From: Pseudomonadota bacterium
GTDB taxonomy: Bacteria; Pseudomonadota; Alphaproteobacteria; Rickettsiales; SXRF01
Reading direction: 5' to 3'
Assembly (NCBI GenBank): GCA_963205195.1
Contig: CAUJHR010000001.1
Span: forward strand, 1 to 56,341
DNA: 56,341 nt
A model generated the notes under the pieces. It had not been told where the DNA came from. It saw only the letters and a program-made list of their open reading frames with translations, and searched no databases. Shown here piece by piece: positions 6,674 to 16,507 of the stretch. Position 1 is the stretch's first letter. Each line of letters opens with the position of its first letter. The translations under genes were made by a program, and so were the position numbers.

Positions 6674-8220
6674 AATTTTCTAAAGCGTTTGATAACCGCC
6701 GTACGAGATTGCAGAATATTCATAGCAAAACTGAGTAATAAATAAACCGCCCCTCCTACGCAAGCCAGTATTATTAATGCTGCGAAGCGCCCAAAACTAT
6801 CGGCATTGCGTGCCATATAAGGCATCAGATAGGGCGATACTATCCAAAGCACCAAAGCCATTAGCGCGCATGACAAAAGCATTTTGGCAATTTGGGCGAA
6901 TAATTGATCTTCAATCATTAGCCAACCACGTGCTTTCAATGTCCGCGCCATGAGTATTACATTAAGCCAGCTGGCAATCGAGGTTGCCAGTGCCATACCA
7001 ACATACTGTAGTGGGAACATGAGTATGATGTTGAAAGTAAAATTCACAACTATGCAGATTGATGCGATCTTGAACGGGGTTTTAGTGTCCTGATTGGCAT
7101 AAAAAGATGGGGCAAGTATTTTTACCAGAACAAATGCAGGAAGTCCCACAGCAAAGGCCATAAGCGTATGGAAAGTCGCTATAGTGTCGGCACTGGAAAA
7201 CTCCCCGCGTTCATACATAACGCTAATTATTGGTTCTGCGATGGTAAAGAGAGCAACCGCTGCCGGAAGACTTAGAAACAGGCTAAGCTCCATTGCATGG
7301 TTCTGGCTTTTAAAGCTTTCCTCACGCTTTCCTTCACGAATCTGGCGCGAAAGCATAGGAAGGAGTGCGGTACCCACAGCAATACCTATAACTGCAAGGG
7401 GTAATTCGCTTATGCGGTCAGCATAATAGATATAGGAAACTCCACTGCCAAACCATGTAGCAATAATAGTATCCATCACGAGATTCAACTGCACTACCCC
7501 TGCCCCCAATGCTGCCGGAGCGATCATCTTAAGTAGTTTTTTTACCTGTGGGGTAAGCCGTGGGCGGGTAAGGCGCGGCAGCATTCCCTGCCGCTTACAA
7601 AAGCGCACCAGCCAAAGCCACTGAGCTATTCCCGAAACCATTACGGCAATTGCCAGCGCATGAGCATAGGTCGGGGTATAATCGGAAATAAAATAAGGGA
7701 TAATTATAAGGCAGAGATTCATTATTATAGGTGTTGCCGCTACCGCTGCGAATTTCCCGCCCGTATTTAGTATGCCACCCAGCAATGAAACCAGGGAAAT
7801 AAAAATAATATAAGGCATAGTGATACGCGTAAGTACCACAGTCAGGTCGAATTTCTTGGGATCATCCATAAAACCAGGTGCGAAACCAATCATGAGCCAC
7901 GGCATGAGCAATATAAAAATCCCGGTAATTATCAATAATATAAACACCAGAAAGGACATCACCTCGCTAGAAAAATGCCGGGCATTATCCTTTCCATCAT
8001 GCGCCAAAATACCTTCAAACTGCGGAACGAAGGCGGCATTGAATGCTCCCTCGGCAAACAACCGGCGCAGGTAATTTGGAAGCCTGAATGCCACAAAAAA
8101 AGCATCAGATAGATAACTAGCTCCAATACTGGAGGCAATGGTAATATCGCGTATAAAACCCAGAACCCGAGAAAGGAGGGTATAAATTCCAATAGTAGCT
8201 GTTGATTTTACGAGCGACAT
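6670..8220 (-). CDS. murJ: Lipid II flippase MurJ
   Basis: An inner-membrane flippase of the MOP superfamily that moves the peptidoglycan precursor lipid II to the periplasmic side. The 516-residue protein begins with the MurJ signature SRVLGFIRDITIASSIGASY, then DAFFVAFRLPNYLRRLFAEG and AFNAAFVPQF, with the conserved arginines and aspartate of the central cavity. About 14 membrane segments follow, including TPYAG-like YIYYADRISELPLAVIGIAV. The length is as expected. It lies 6 bp after the SDR gene and overlaps cutA by 4 nt. Confidence 0.96.
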   Translation of the reverse strand: MSLVKSTATIGIYTLLSRVLGFIRDITIASSIGASYLSDAFFVAFRLPNYLRRLFAEGAFNAAFVPQFEGILAHDGKDNARHFSSEVMSFLVFILLIITGIFILLMPWLMIGFAPGFMDDPKKFDLTVVLTRITMPYIIFISLVSLLGGILNTGGKFAAVAATPIIMNLCLIIIPYFISDYTPTYAHALAIAVMVSGIAQWLWLVRFCKRQGMLPRLTRPRLTPQVKKLLKMIAPAALGAGVVQLNLVMDTIIATWFGSGVSYIYYADRISELPLAVIGIAVGTALLPMLSRQIREGKREESFKSQNHAMELSLFLSLPAAVALFTIAEPIISVMYERGEFSSADTIATFHTLMAFAVGLPAFVLVKILAPSFYANQDTKTPFKIASICIVVNFTFNIILMFPLQYVGMALATSIASWLNVILMARTLKARGWLMIEDQLFAQIAKMLLSCALMALVLWIVSPYLMPYMARNADSFGRFAALIILACVGGAVYLLLSFAMNILQSRTAVIKRFRKL

Positions 8221-8226
8221 GTTATC

Positions 8227-8931
8227 TCAGCTGCTAGCATAAAATTTTTTGCCGTTATCTTTTAATTTTTCACTGGCAAGACGCAAAAAAACTTCTGTGA
8301 TCTCATCGGGATGCGGAAGTGATATGGGGTCTTCTCCCGGGAAGGCTTTAGCTCGCATTTTCGTACGCACAGCACCAGGATCTATAATATTCACCCGCAG
8401 AGATGTTTTGGCATTTTCAGCCGCGTAAGTTTCCACCATTTTTTCAAGCGCCGATTTACTAACCGCGTAAGGCCCCCAGTAAGCATGAACTCCCTTGGTT
8501 ACACCTGAACTTACGAACATGGCGCGCGGAGCTTCTGATAATTTAAGCACATTATCAAAACAACGTATTAGATGAAAATTAGCCGTGACATTAATTGCCA
8601 TTACCTTATCCCAATCTTCAGAGCTGGTGTGTGCAACTGGTGACAGTTCACCAAGAATACCAGCATTGCCAACCAGTATATCCAATCTGCCGAAGCGCTG
8701 GACAATCGACTGGGCAAGTATTTCTATTTTATCGGTTTCCAGCAGATCAAGCTGTACAAGCGTTACTGCGCCACCCTGCTCTTTTATGGCGTCATCAAGC
8801 TCTTCTAGCAATTTTATATTGCGGCCTACCGCAATTACATGCGCTCCCTCACGCGCAAAGCGCTTGGCTACGGCTGCCCCTATTCCACGGGTTGCGCCGG
8901 TTATAAGGGCAATGCGGTTTGCCAGCTCCAC
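8227..8931 (-). CDS. Short-chain dehydrogenase/reductase (YciK-like)
   Basis: A 234-residue cytosolic NAD(P)-dependent oxidoreductase. It has the cofactor motif TGATRGIGAAVAKRFAREGA (residues about 11-30), LDLLE for adenine binding, LVGNAGILGELSPV, and the catalytic Ser in FVSSGVTKG with Tyr-x3-Lys in YAVSKSALEKM. The C-terminal segment IIDPGAVRTKMRAKAFPGED resembles YciK-type SDRs of proteobacteria, whose substrate is unknown. The start codon is GTG (8929-8931) immediately after the purF TAG, so translation is probably coupled to purF. Confidence 0.85.
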   Translation of the reverse strand: MELANRIALITGATRGIGAAVAKRFAREGAHVIAVGRNIKLLEELDDAIKEQGGAVTLVQLDLLETDKIEILAQSIVQRFGRLDILVGNAGILGELSPVAHTSSEDWDKVMAINVTANFHLIRCFDNVLKLSEAPRAMFVSSGVTKGVHAYWGPYAVSKSALEKMVETYAAENAKTSLRVNIIDPGAVRTKMRAKAFPGEDPISLPHPDEITEVFLRLASEKLKDNGKKFYASS

Positions 8932-10383
8932 CTAAACATCCATTATTTCTGAGAACAAATCTTTTTGCGAACCATTGGCAATCATATCAGCGTCTGTAAG
9001 AGGGATCGGATAATCGCCGGAGAAACAAGCATCGCAAAATTGCGGCGATGAATTATCACGGTTGATACCTGCCACCGCCTGATACATCCCATCCAGCGAA
9101 ATAAAGGCAAGGCTATCCACCCCGATTATTTTTGCCATGGAAGCAACATCATGGTTGGCGGCAAGAAGCTGGTCGCGGGTCGGTGTATCTACACCATAGA
9201 AGCATGAATGAGTAGTTGGCGGGCTGGCGATACGCATATGCACTTCCGTAGCCCCTGCATCACGCACCATGGAAACAATTTTTTTGGAGGTAGTCCCACG
9301 AACTATACTATCATCAACCAGTATGACACGTTTCCCGGCAAGTATCGCCTTGTTACCATTATGTTTCAGCTTAACGCCCAGATGCCGTACCTGATCGGAA
9401 GGCTCGATAAAAGTGCGCCCTACATAATGGTTTCGGATAATACCAAGCTCAAAAGGAATTCCCGATTGCGCTGAATAGCCGATAGCCCCCGGAATACCAG
9501 AATCTGGAACCGGAACCACCACATCGGCATCCACTTTAGTTTCACGCGCCAACCACGCACCTATACGTTTTCTGGTTTCATATACATTATGGCCTTCGCT
9601 TATAGAATCAGGACGGGAAAAATAAACATATTCAAAAACACAAAAACGCTTTGGAACTTTAGCAAAAGGCTTAAGCGAACGAACACCTTCAGAAGTTATA
9701 ATTACTATTTCACCAGGCTCAATATCGCGTACATATTTTGCACCGACAATATCAAGGGCGCAAGTTTCGGAAGCTAATATATATGTATCGCCAAGCATAC
9801 CCATAACCAACGGGCGGACACCAAGCGGATCACGTACGCCGATAAGCATTTCATCACTAATGACCACCAGTGAATATGCCCCCTCAACGCGGGTGAGAGC
9901 GTCATATAAACGATCTTCGACAGAGGCATGCTTCGAAAGCGCAATTAAATGTATTATAACTTCCGTATCTGATGTGGACTGGAACAAACATCCGATATCA
10001 ATAAGCTGTTTACGTAATGTCATTGCATTGGTCAAATTACCGTTATGAGCAACGCCTAATCCGCCAAAACTGAAATCACCAAACAAAGGCTGCACATTAC
10101 GAAGCAAGGTTTCACCAGATGTAGAATAGCGGTTATGGCCAATAGCGACATGACCTTTTAACTTGCCGATCACTTCTGCAGAATTGAAATTATCACCAAC
10201 TAACCCCAGCGCACGGTGCGTATAGAAATGCTTACCATCAAAAGATACAATACCTGCTGCTTCCTGCCCGCGATGCTGGAGTGCATGCAATCCAAGGGCT
10301 GTAAGCGCAGAAGCTTCAGGATGGCCAAATATCCCAAATATCCCGCATTCCTCATGAAGATGGTCTGTATCAAATGGTATCAT
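8932..10383 (-). CDS. purF: Amidophosphoribosyltransferase
   Basis: Catalyses the first step of purine synthesis: PRPP plus glutamine gives 5-phosphoribosylamine. The glutaminase nucleophile is Cys13 in HEECGIFGIFG, implying removal of a 12-residue propeptide as in the Fe-S type enzymes. The set of cysteines for a [4Fe-4S] cluster is present (KRFCVFEY, THSCFYGV and C-D-A-C in QFCDACFSGDYP). The PRPP loop is VILVDDSIVRGTTSKK. Length 483 is normal. The ATG shares an A with the cvpA TAA (TAATG), the classical cvpA-purF arrangement. Confidence 0.97.
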   Translation of the reverse strand: MIPFDTDHLHEECGIFGIFGHPEASALTALGLHALQHRGQEAAGIVSFDGKHFYTHRALGLVGDNFNSAEVIGKLKGHVAIGHNRYSTSGETLLRNVQPLFGDFSFGGLGVAHNGNLTNAMTLRKQLIDIGCLFQSTSDTEVIIHLIALSKHASVEDRLYDALTRVEGAYSLVVISDEMLIGVRDPLGVRPLVMGMLGDTYILASETCALDIVGAKYVRDIEPGEIVIITSEGVRSLKPFAKVPKRFCVFEYVYFSRPDSISEGHNVYETRKRIGAWLARETKVDADVVVPVPDSGIPGAIGYSAQSGIPFELGIIRNHYVGRTFIEPSDQVRHLGVKLKHNGNKAILAGKRVILVDDSIVRGTTSKKIVSMVRDAGATEVHMRIASPPTTHSCFYGVDTPTRDQLLAANHDVASMAKIIGVDSLAFISLDGMYQAVAGINRDNSSPQFCDACFSGDYPIPLTDADMIANGSQKDLFSEIMDV

Positions 10384-11063
10384 TATTTTTTACCCAGATC
10401 TTTAAGAAATTGTTCAAAATTACCAGCACCCTCTTTCCCGCTTTCCTTTACCTCATTACCAATCTTGTTGATTGTTCCTGAATCTACTGAAGGAATATTG
10501 GCACGGTCAATGTATCCTGATGAATTCTGCACTTCTGTTTTGGCTTTATTCTGCAAGCTTGAAAGTTCATCTAAATAAGCCGGCGCAATTTTAGCAAGCA
10601 TCATAGCCCCATTTTCCACATAAGGGCGAGTTTTTGCATTCTGTAACCAATCAGGACGGCTTTGCTCTGATATTGCCATTGAGAGAAGAAAATACCCCAG
10701 AGAAATAATAAGCGCCCCGCGTAATGCACCAAAACCTAACCCCAGGAAATTATCAAACCATCCTATACCACTTCCTGATTTGAGGATTTTTATAATTATG
10801 CGGTTAAAGATTGAAAATACAATAAGTGAACCAAAATATAATAATACAACAGCACAAATAGCTGCAACTTTTTCATTTGAAAAATTAGGGCGCAAGAATT
10901 CCGCGACAGGCTTAAAAAAATAAATAGTAACCGCCCCCGCTGCAATCCAGCCTAAAAGCGATAAAACTTCTTTTACAAAACCACGGAAAAAAGCAAATAA
11001 ACAAGAAAAGAACATTATGCCAAGAACGGCCATATCAAAGTAATTTAATTGCGCGTTAATCAT
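10383..11063 (-). CDS. cvpA: CvpA family membrane protein
   Basis: An inner-membrane protein named for colicin V production and commonly adjacent to purF. The 226-residue protein has four hydrophobic segments in the first 160 residues. The first is NYFDMAVLGIMFFSCLFAFF followed by RGFVKEVLSLLGWIAAGAVT, the family signature. The C-terminal 60 residues are polar and disordered (SGKEGAGNFEQFLKDLGKK end). It is 11 bp downstream of radA and overlaps purF by 1 nt. Confidence 0.92.
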   Translation of the reverse strand: MINAQLNYFDMAVLGIMFFSCLFAFFRGFVKEVLSLLGWIAAGAVTIYFFKPVAEFLRPNFSNEKVAAICAVVLLYFGSLIVFSIFNRIIIKILKSGSGIGWFDNFLGLGFGALRGALIISLGYFLLSMAISEQSRPDWLQNAKTRPYVENGAMMLAKIAPAYLDELSSLQNKAKTEVQNSSGYIDRANIPSVDSGTINKIGNEVKESGKEGAGNFEQFLKDLGKK

Positions 11064-11074
11064 GTCCCCCTCAA

Positions 11075-12436
11075 TTATATACTAGTTGCCCCAAAAAGTT
11101 GCCTTGCCAGATTATTCACTGTTTCTACAGCTTTTACCGAAAGCGTCAAATGCTTAAGTGAATGATTTGGCATATAGGCTATATTAAAGCCTAGCTTTTC
11201 TGATTCCTTAAGCCTTGACTCCATGCGAGAAACTGCGCGAACCTCGCCGGAAAGACCAATTTCCCCAAATATTACAGAATGTTCCGGCAACGGCACATCA
11301 TAAAGGGCTGAAAGAAGGGCTGCAGCCACTGCCATATCCGCTGCAGGCTCAGAAATACGGATTCCACCAGCAACATTCAGGTAAACCTCCTTGTCAGAAA
11401 ACCTTACATTGCAGCGGGTTTCCAGCACCGCTAGTATCATAGCGAGGCGATTTGAATCCCAACCAACCACCGCCCTACGCGGCGACGACATATAAGAAGG
11501 CGCAACCAATGCCTGTATTTCTACCAATAAAGGGCGCGTTCCTTCCATTCCGGCAAAAACGCAGGAGCCGCTGATTGCCGTTTCCCGGTTTGATAAAAAC
11601 AGCGAGGATGGGTTGGTAATTTCTTTTAAACCTCCCTCTTGCATATCGAATACTCCGATCTCATCGGTACCGCCAAAACGGTTCTTGACCGAGCGAAGGA
11701 TACGAAACTGATGTCCGCGCTCTCCTTCAAAATATAGCACCGTATCTACCATATGCTCTAATACTCTGGGTCCGGCAATTTGCCCGTCCTTAGTTACATG
11801 CCCAACTAGAAACAGTGTGATACCACGCTTTTTTGCAAGTTTGATCAGCTCATGGCTAGCAGCCCGAACCTGCGAAACCGTACCGGGAGCGGCTTCAATA
11901 TTATCAATAAACATGGTCTGTATGGAATCAATGATAAGTATTTGCGGCGGTTCCTTATCCATACTTGCTATAATATCGCGCACCGAGGTAGCAGATGCCA
12001 TAAGCACATTTTTGCTATGCAATCCCAGCCTGCGTGCCCTAAGTGAAACCTGCGCCACCGATTCTTCGCCTGATATATAAGTGCAAGTTAGCCCCAGCGC
12101 AGCCAAAGAAACTACGGCCTGTAATAACAAAGTGGATTTACCTATGCCCGGATCACCGCCTATAAGAATTGCGCTTCCGGCAACTAATCCCCCACCCAGA
12201 ACCCTGTCCAGTTCACCTATTCCTGTTGATTGCCTTGAGGCATCCTGTGCGTCAGCATCAAGCGGTACAAAGTCGAGCTTTCGTCCTTTGCCGCCTGACG
12301 AAAGCCCCTTGGGAGTTACTTCAAGAGGCTGCTCGGAAATAGTATTCCATTGCCCGCAATCATCACATTTACCCGACCATTTGGGGTGCACTGAACCACA
12401 TGAGCTGCAAATGAATTGTGATGTAGATTTAGCCAT
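11075..12436 (-). CDS. radA: DNA repair protein RadA
   Basis: A RecA-like ATPase that promotes branch migration and processing of recombination intermediates. The 453-residue protein has an N-terminal C4 zinc finger (FICSSCGSVHPKWSGKCDDC), Walker A GGDPGIGKSTL, the RadA-specific KNRFG motif (VKNRFGGTDEIGVF), and a C-terminal Lon-protease-like domain (YLNVAGGIRISEPAADMAVA). It heads the minus-strand run radA-cvpA-purF-SDR-murJ-cutA. An 85-bp gap separates it from the divergent pilin gene. Confidence 0.96.
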   Translation of the reverse strand: MAKSTSQFICSSCGSVHPKWSGKCDDCGQWNTISEQPLEVTPKGLSSGGKGRKLDFVPLDADAQDASRQSTGIGELDRVLGGGLVAGSAILIGGDPGIGKSTLLLQAVVSLAALGLTCTYISGEESVAQVSLRARRLGLHSKNVLMASATSVRDIIASMDKEPPQILIIDSIQTMFIDNIEAAPGTVSQVRAASHELIKLAKKRGITLFLVGHVTKDGQIAGPRVLEHMVDTVLYFEGERGHQFRILRSVKNRFGGTDEIGVFDMQEGGLKEITNPSSLFLSNRETAISGSCVFAGMEGTRPLLVEIQALVAPSYMSSPRRAVVGWDSNRLAMILAVLETRCNVRFSDKEVYLNVAGGIRISEPAADMAVAAALLSALYDVPLPEHSVIFGEIGLSGEVRAVSRMESRLKESEKLGFNIAYMPNHSLKHLTLSVKAVETVNNLARQLFGATSI

Positions 12437-12521
12437 GTTCCATGCCTTATATTATTATTAATATATCCATGATACCAACATTAAATATAATGCAATCCAA
12501 GCAAAGTGATTCAAATGAAAT

Positions 12522-13289
12522 ATGAATAGTAATATAAACCATAATATAAGAAAAGGGGCATTTACACTAATCGAACTTGCCGTTGTTATAGTATTAATAG
12601 GATTTATAATCGGTGGGGTCCTAGTAGGCAGGGATATGATAAAATCATCAGAAATAAGACGTGCTGTAAGTAGTTTGGAAGCTGTTGCAACCGGGGTAAA
12701 TACTTTCAAAATCAAGTATAATTGCTTGCCCGGAGATTGTGCGAATGCCACCGAATTCATGGGTTCAAACTATACGCAACTGCTAAATGTTTTCTGCACA
12801 GGTAATGGCGATGGTAATGGATTAATAGATCATTGGTCGCCGGGTTGTGAATCGGCACAGGCAAACCTGATACTGAACCTAACCAGCATGATACCAATAC
12901 AGAAAAAAAGCTATTCCATAAATGCACTGGCATTTAATAATGCGCGGATGGTTGGATATAACGACAGCCTTGGTTATCTTTACTCCGGCGATGTATATTC
13001 TAGCTCAGATAAAGGACTTGGCCTATCATATGGCAATGAAAATGCCGATTGCTTTAATGGGGCATCCATGCCACCTAATGATGCGCGTAGAATTGACGAG
13101 AAAATTGATAATAACACCCCTGGATCAGGTACTTTTAAAGCGTTTGACGCTGCTCCCCTATTACTCTCCGATCCCGGAAATCTTGGCACCTGCCCAGCCG
13201 CACCTGCAAATGCCTGCAGAACTGGAAATAGCTATGCCAGCTCAGAAACTGCGGGCTGCCGGACTATTTATTATTTGCCCGGCAATTAA
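12522..13289 (+). CDS. Type IV pilin-like / pseudopilin protein
   Basis: This 255-residue protein has a class III signal: a short basic leader, then KGAFTLIELAVVIVLIGFII, the hydrophobic N-terminal helix of type IV pilins. Cleavage after Ala13 would place Phe at +1 and Glu at +5; cleavage after Gly12 is the alternative. The following part (LVGRDMIKSSEIRRAVSSLE) is the usual amphipathic helix, and the C-terminal globular part has about eight cysteines and no recognised fold. No pilus ATPase, platform protein or prepilin peptidase is adjacent; the nearest relevant gene is the secretin at 24327. It could be a major or minor pilin or a type II secretion pseudopilin. Confidence 0.8.
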   Translation: MNSNINHNIRKGAFTLIELAVVIVLIGFIIGGVLVGRDMIKSSEIRRAVSSLEAVATGVNTFKIKYNCLPGDCANATEFMGSNYTQLLNVFCTGNGDGNGLIDHWSPGCESAQANLILNLTSMIPIQKKSYSINALAFNNARMVGYNDSLGYLYSGDVYSSSDKGLGLSYGNENADCFNGASMPPNDARRIDEKIDNNTPGSGTFKAFDAAPLLLSDPGNLGTCPAAPANACRTGNSYASSETAGCRTIYYLPGN

Positions 13290-13357
13290 CTTTTCCCTAG
13301 TGATATTACCATTTAGAAGATATAAATTGCCCATATTAACCATGGGGCCAAGCATAG

Positions 13358-15196
13358 ATGACACAGTTTCTGGAATTCATAGAAAAAAATATACTCCTGC
13401 TTGATGGGGCTATGGGGACACAAATACAAGGTGCGGACCTTAAAGTTGAAGAAGATTATTGGGGGCAGGAAAACTGCTCGGAAATACTAAATCTTTCCCG
13501 TCCTGATTTTATCCGCGATGTTCATAAAAAATATTTTGCCGCCGGAGCCGATGCAGTGGAAACCAATACATTTGGCGGCTCAATTTTGACACTTGGTGAG
13601 TTTGGACTGGAAGATAAAACTTTGGAGATCAACCGCCGCGCCTGCGAACTGGCACATGAGGCAATTGCTGAATTCGCACATGATGGGCGCAAGCGTTTCG
13701 TAATCGGCTCCATTGGCCCCGGGACAAAACTTCCCAGCCTAGGTCATATAAGTTATGATGAGTTGGAAAAATCCTTCACCACACAGGTTGAGGGCTTAAT
13801 TGCCGGACGTGCCGATGCCATATTAATCGAAACTGCACAGGATGTTTTGCAGGTAAAAGCAGCAGTAAATGCTGCAAAAATTGCCTTCGTTAAATCTGGG
13901 GTAAAGCTCCCAATCATGGCACAGGTTACCATGGAAACCACAGGTACAATGCTGGTAGGTACAGATATAGCAGCCGCCACTACAATTATAAATGCACTTG
14001 ATGTAGACGTAATGGGGCTTAACTGTGCCACCGGGCCTCAGGAAATGTCTGAACATATACGCTATATTTCACGCAACTGGCCTCGTAAAATATCGGTACT
14101 TCCTAATGCCGGGCTTCCTGAGCTTCATTGCGGCAAGGTACATTTTCCGCTATCGCCGGAAGAAATGGCAAAATGGCTGGAACGTTTCTTGAAAGAGGAC
14201 GGCATTAATATAGTCGGCGGATGCTGCGGAACTAATGAGGAACATATTGCCGCAATAAATGCAATGTTGGAAAAACAGGAAAGCGGCAAACGCCGCCCTG
14301 CCCCAACAAAACGCAGTTTCCATTTCATACCATCTGTTGCTTCACTTTTCAGCCAGGTGGAACTGCGTCAGGAAAATGCAATCCTTGCAATTGGTGAACG
14401 CTGTAACGCCAATGGCTCAAAAAAATTCCGTGAAGCCCAGGATCGCGAAGATTGGGAAACCTGTGTAGATATGGCAAAAGAGCAAGTACGCGAAATGTCA
14501 CACACGCTTGATATATGCACTGCTTTTGTAGGGCGCAATGAAGTAAGTGATATGAGCGAAATGATAACCCGTTTGCGCGGATCAATTACCGCCCCCCTTG
14601 TTCTAGATTCAACAGAATTAAATGTACTTGAGGCCTCACTCAAACTTTATGGCGGGAAACCAATTATCAACTCGCTGAATTTTGAAGATGGCGAAGAACC
14701 AGCCAGAAAACGTATGCAACTCGCAAAAAAATTTGGCGCGGCAATGATAGCGCTTACTATTGATGAGCAAGGAATGGCCAAAACCGTGGACAGGAAACTT
14801 GAAATCGCACACCGGCTTTTTGATTTTTGCTGCAACAAGCACGGCCTGCCGCCTTCTGATTTAATGATCGACCCGCTTACCTTTACTATATGCACCGGCA
14901 ATGAAGATGACCGCAAGCTTGGCCTGTGGACTCTGGAAGCCATTGAGAGGATTTCCAAGGAGCTTCCTGAAGTGCAGATCGTATTGGGACTTTCTAATAT
15001 TTCTTTCGGGCTTAATCCTGCTGCCCGTCACGTGCTGAATTCGGTATATCTTGACCATGCCCAGAAACGCGGAATGACTGCGGCAATTATCCATGTTTCT
15101 AAAATTATGCCGCTGCATAAAATACCTAAACATGAGGTAGAAGCGGCGGAAGATTTGATTTTTGACAGACGCAGCCCGCAGGATATGGCAGCTTAG
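13358..15196 (+). CDS. metH: Methionine synthase MetH, N-terminal half (homocysteine and folate modules)
   Basis: This is the catalytic front half of cobalamin-dependent methionine synthase. Residues 1-310 are the homocysteine-binding barrel (ILLLDGAMGTQIQ, AVETNTFGGS) with the three zinc cysteines in GLNCATGP and GGCCGTNEEH. Residues 330-600 are the pterin (5-methyl-THF) barrel (GERCNANGSKKFREA, LVLDSTELNVLEA, GLSNISFGLNPAAR). The reading frame ends right after the folate module (DLIFDRRSPQDMAA), at residue 612, without cap, cobalamin or AdoMet modules. Those are encoded at 35579-37330 on the other strand. It ends 3 bp from the convergent hom gene. The break is at a module boundary, so this is a split gene and not a truncation. 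Confidence 0.95.
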   Translation: MTQFLEFIEKNILLLDGAMGTQIQGADLKVEEDYWGQENCSEILNLSRPDFIRDVHKKYFAAGADAVETNTFGGSILTLGEFGLEDKTLEINRRACELAHEAIAEFAHDGRKRFVIGSIGPGTKLPSLGHISYDELEKSFTTQVEGLIAGRADAILIETAQDVLQVKAAVNAAKIAFVKSGVKLPIMAQVTMETTGTMLVGTDIAAATTIINALDVDVMGLNCATGPQEMSEHIRYISRNWPRKISVLPNAGLPELHCGKVHFPLSPEEMAKWLERFLKEDGINIVGGCCGTNEEHIAAINAMLEKQESGKRRPAPTKRSFHFIPSVASLFSQVELRQENAILAIGERCNANGSKKFREAQDREDWETCVDMAKEQVREMSHTLDICTAFVGRNEVSDMSEMITRLRGSITAPLVLDSTELNVLEASLKLYGGKPIINSLNFEDGEEPARKRMQLAKKFGAAMIALTIDEQGMAKTVDRKLEIAHRLFDFCCNKHGLPPSDLMIDPLTFTICTGNEDDRKLGLWTLEAIERISKELPEVQIVLGLSNISFGLNPAARHVLNSVYLDHAQKRGMTAAIIHVSKIMPLHKIPKHEVEAAEDLIFDRRSPQDMAA

Positions 15197-15199
15197 CAG

Positions 15200-16507
15200 T
15201 TAAACTTCTTCAATCCGTATCATGAAGGGTGTTTCACAAACCGAATCAAGCCGTGCAATGGATTCTATAGCTTTAAGCATGTTTGCTTCCTGAGTTTCAT
15301 GGGTAGTAAGAACTAACTGCACATTTTCATTGGGTGCATGCGAATGCTGCAAGAAAGTACGCAGTGAAATATTATATTCTTTGAAAATTTTTGTTACTTC
15401 AGCAAGCACACCAGATTTATCAGTAACGCCCAGGCGCAGGTAATATGATCCATACAAGCTATCCATTCCAGTAAACTCTGATTTAGAAAAGGCCACAACT
15501 GGTAATGTAAAAGGTTTGTATTTTACCCCACGGGCTATGTCCATAATATCAGCAACCACCGATGAACCAGTGGGTTTCGCCCCTGCCCCGCGGCCTTCAA
15601 GGAATACCCTGCCTGCAAAATCGCTTTCGATAAAAACAGCATTATAAACACCTTGAACAGTCCCAAGCATTGAAAGCTTTGAAACCAGGCATGGATGCAC
15701 CCTCTGGCAGATTCCCTCATCACTTTGCGTGGAAATACCAAGAAGTTTTATTGTATAACCAAGCTCATCAGCAAAGCGCATATCGCGTAGAGAGATACGC
15801 GAGATACCCTCTATGTAAATATTATCCATTGATGGAGCACAGCCATAAGCAAGGCTGGTCAGGATAGAAACTTTATGCGCCGTGTCTATACCGTCAACAT
15901 CAAAGCTTGGGTCAGATTCTGCATATCCAAGCTCCTGAGCTTCTTTCAGCACTTCAGAAAAATCGCGCTTGGTTTCCCACATACTGGTCAGGATATAGTT
16001 GCAGGTTCCATTTAATATACCCATTATCCGTGAAAATTTATTTGCAGCCAGACCATCGCGCATGGTCTTTATTATTGGTATGCCACCCGCAACTGCTGCT
16101 TCAAATGCTAAAACAACTCCGCTTTTTTCTGCAAGTTTTGCAAGTTCGACACCGTAATGGGCAATAAGGGCTTTATTAGCGGTTACTACCGACTTACCAT
16201 TTATAAGTGAGGTTTCGACAAGGGTTTTTGCAGCTCCCTCAGAACCACCTATCATCTCAACCACTACATCTATTTCAGGATCACTGGCAAGTGAAAGCGG
16301 GTCATCTACGAATCGTAATTTACTTACATCAATATCGCGTTTTTTATTTTTATTTTTTGCTGATACTGCAACTATTTCTATAGGACGCCCACAACGCACA
16401 GCAAGCTCAGAAGAATGCTTCTGCAGAATTTCAATCGTGCCGCAACCGACAACCCCAAGCCCGGCGATTGCTACGCGTAGCGGGGAATTACCGTCTGCAT
16501 TATTCAT
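15200..16507 (-). CDS. hom: Homoserine dehydrogenase
   Basis: Reduces aspartate semialdehyde to homoserine in threonine/methionine synthesis. The protein of 435 residues has an N-terminal NAD(P) fold (VAIAGLGVVGCGTIEILQKH), then catalytic domain motifs (VVTANKALIAHYG, GGIPIIKTMRDGLAANKFSR, GILNGTCNYILT and the Asp/Lys region SFDVDGIDTAHKVSILTSLA). A C-terminal ACT domain (LRLGVTDKSGVLAEVTKIFK) indicates feedback control, probably by threonine. ATG 16507 is chosen over an upstream in-frame TTG (16510); it shares its A with the TGA of the aminotransferase gene (TGATG). Confidence 0.96.
   Translation of the reverse strand: MNNADGNSPLRVAIAGLGVVGCGTIEILQKHSSELAVRCGRPIEIVAVSAKNKNKKRDIDVSKLRFVDDPLSLASDPEIDVVVEMIGGSEGAAKTLVETSLINGKSVVTANKALIAHYGVELAKLAEKSGVVLAFEAAVAGGIPIIKTMRDGLAANKFSRIMGILNGTCNYILTSMWETKRDFSEVLKEAQELGYAESDPSFDVDGIDTAHKVSILTSLAYGCAPSMDNIYIEGISRISLRDMRFADELGYTIKLLGISTQSDEGICQRVHPCLVSKLSMLGTVQGVYNAVFIESDFAGRVFLEGRGAGAKPTGSSVVADIMDIARGVKYKPFTLPVVAFSKSEFTGMDSLYGSYYLRLGVTDKSGVLAEVTKIFKEYNISLRTFLQHSHAPNENVQLVLTTHETQEANMLKAIESIARLDSVCETPFMIRIEEV

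Noticed and set aside
12458..12760. Minus-strand open frame of 100 codons upstream of radA
   Set aside because: It overlaps the pilin-like gene antisense and has no family features.
13358..15196. Idea that metH is a pseudogene broken by a frameshift
   Set aside because: Both halves are long intact frames, end or begin at module boundaries, have their own translation signals and lie in different transcription units 20 kb apart.
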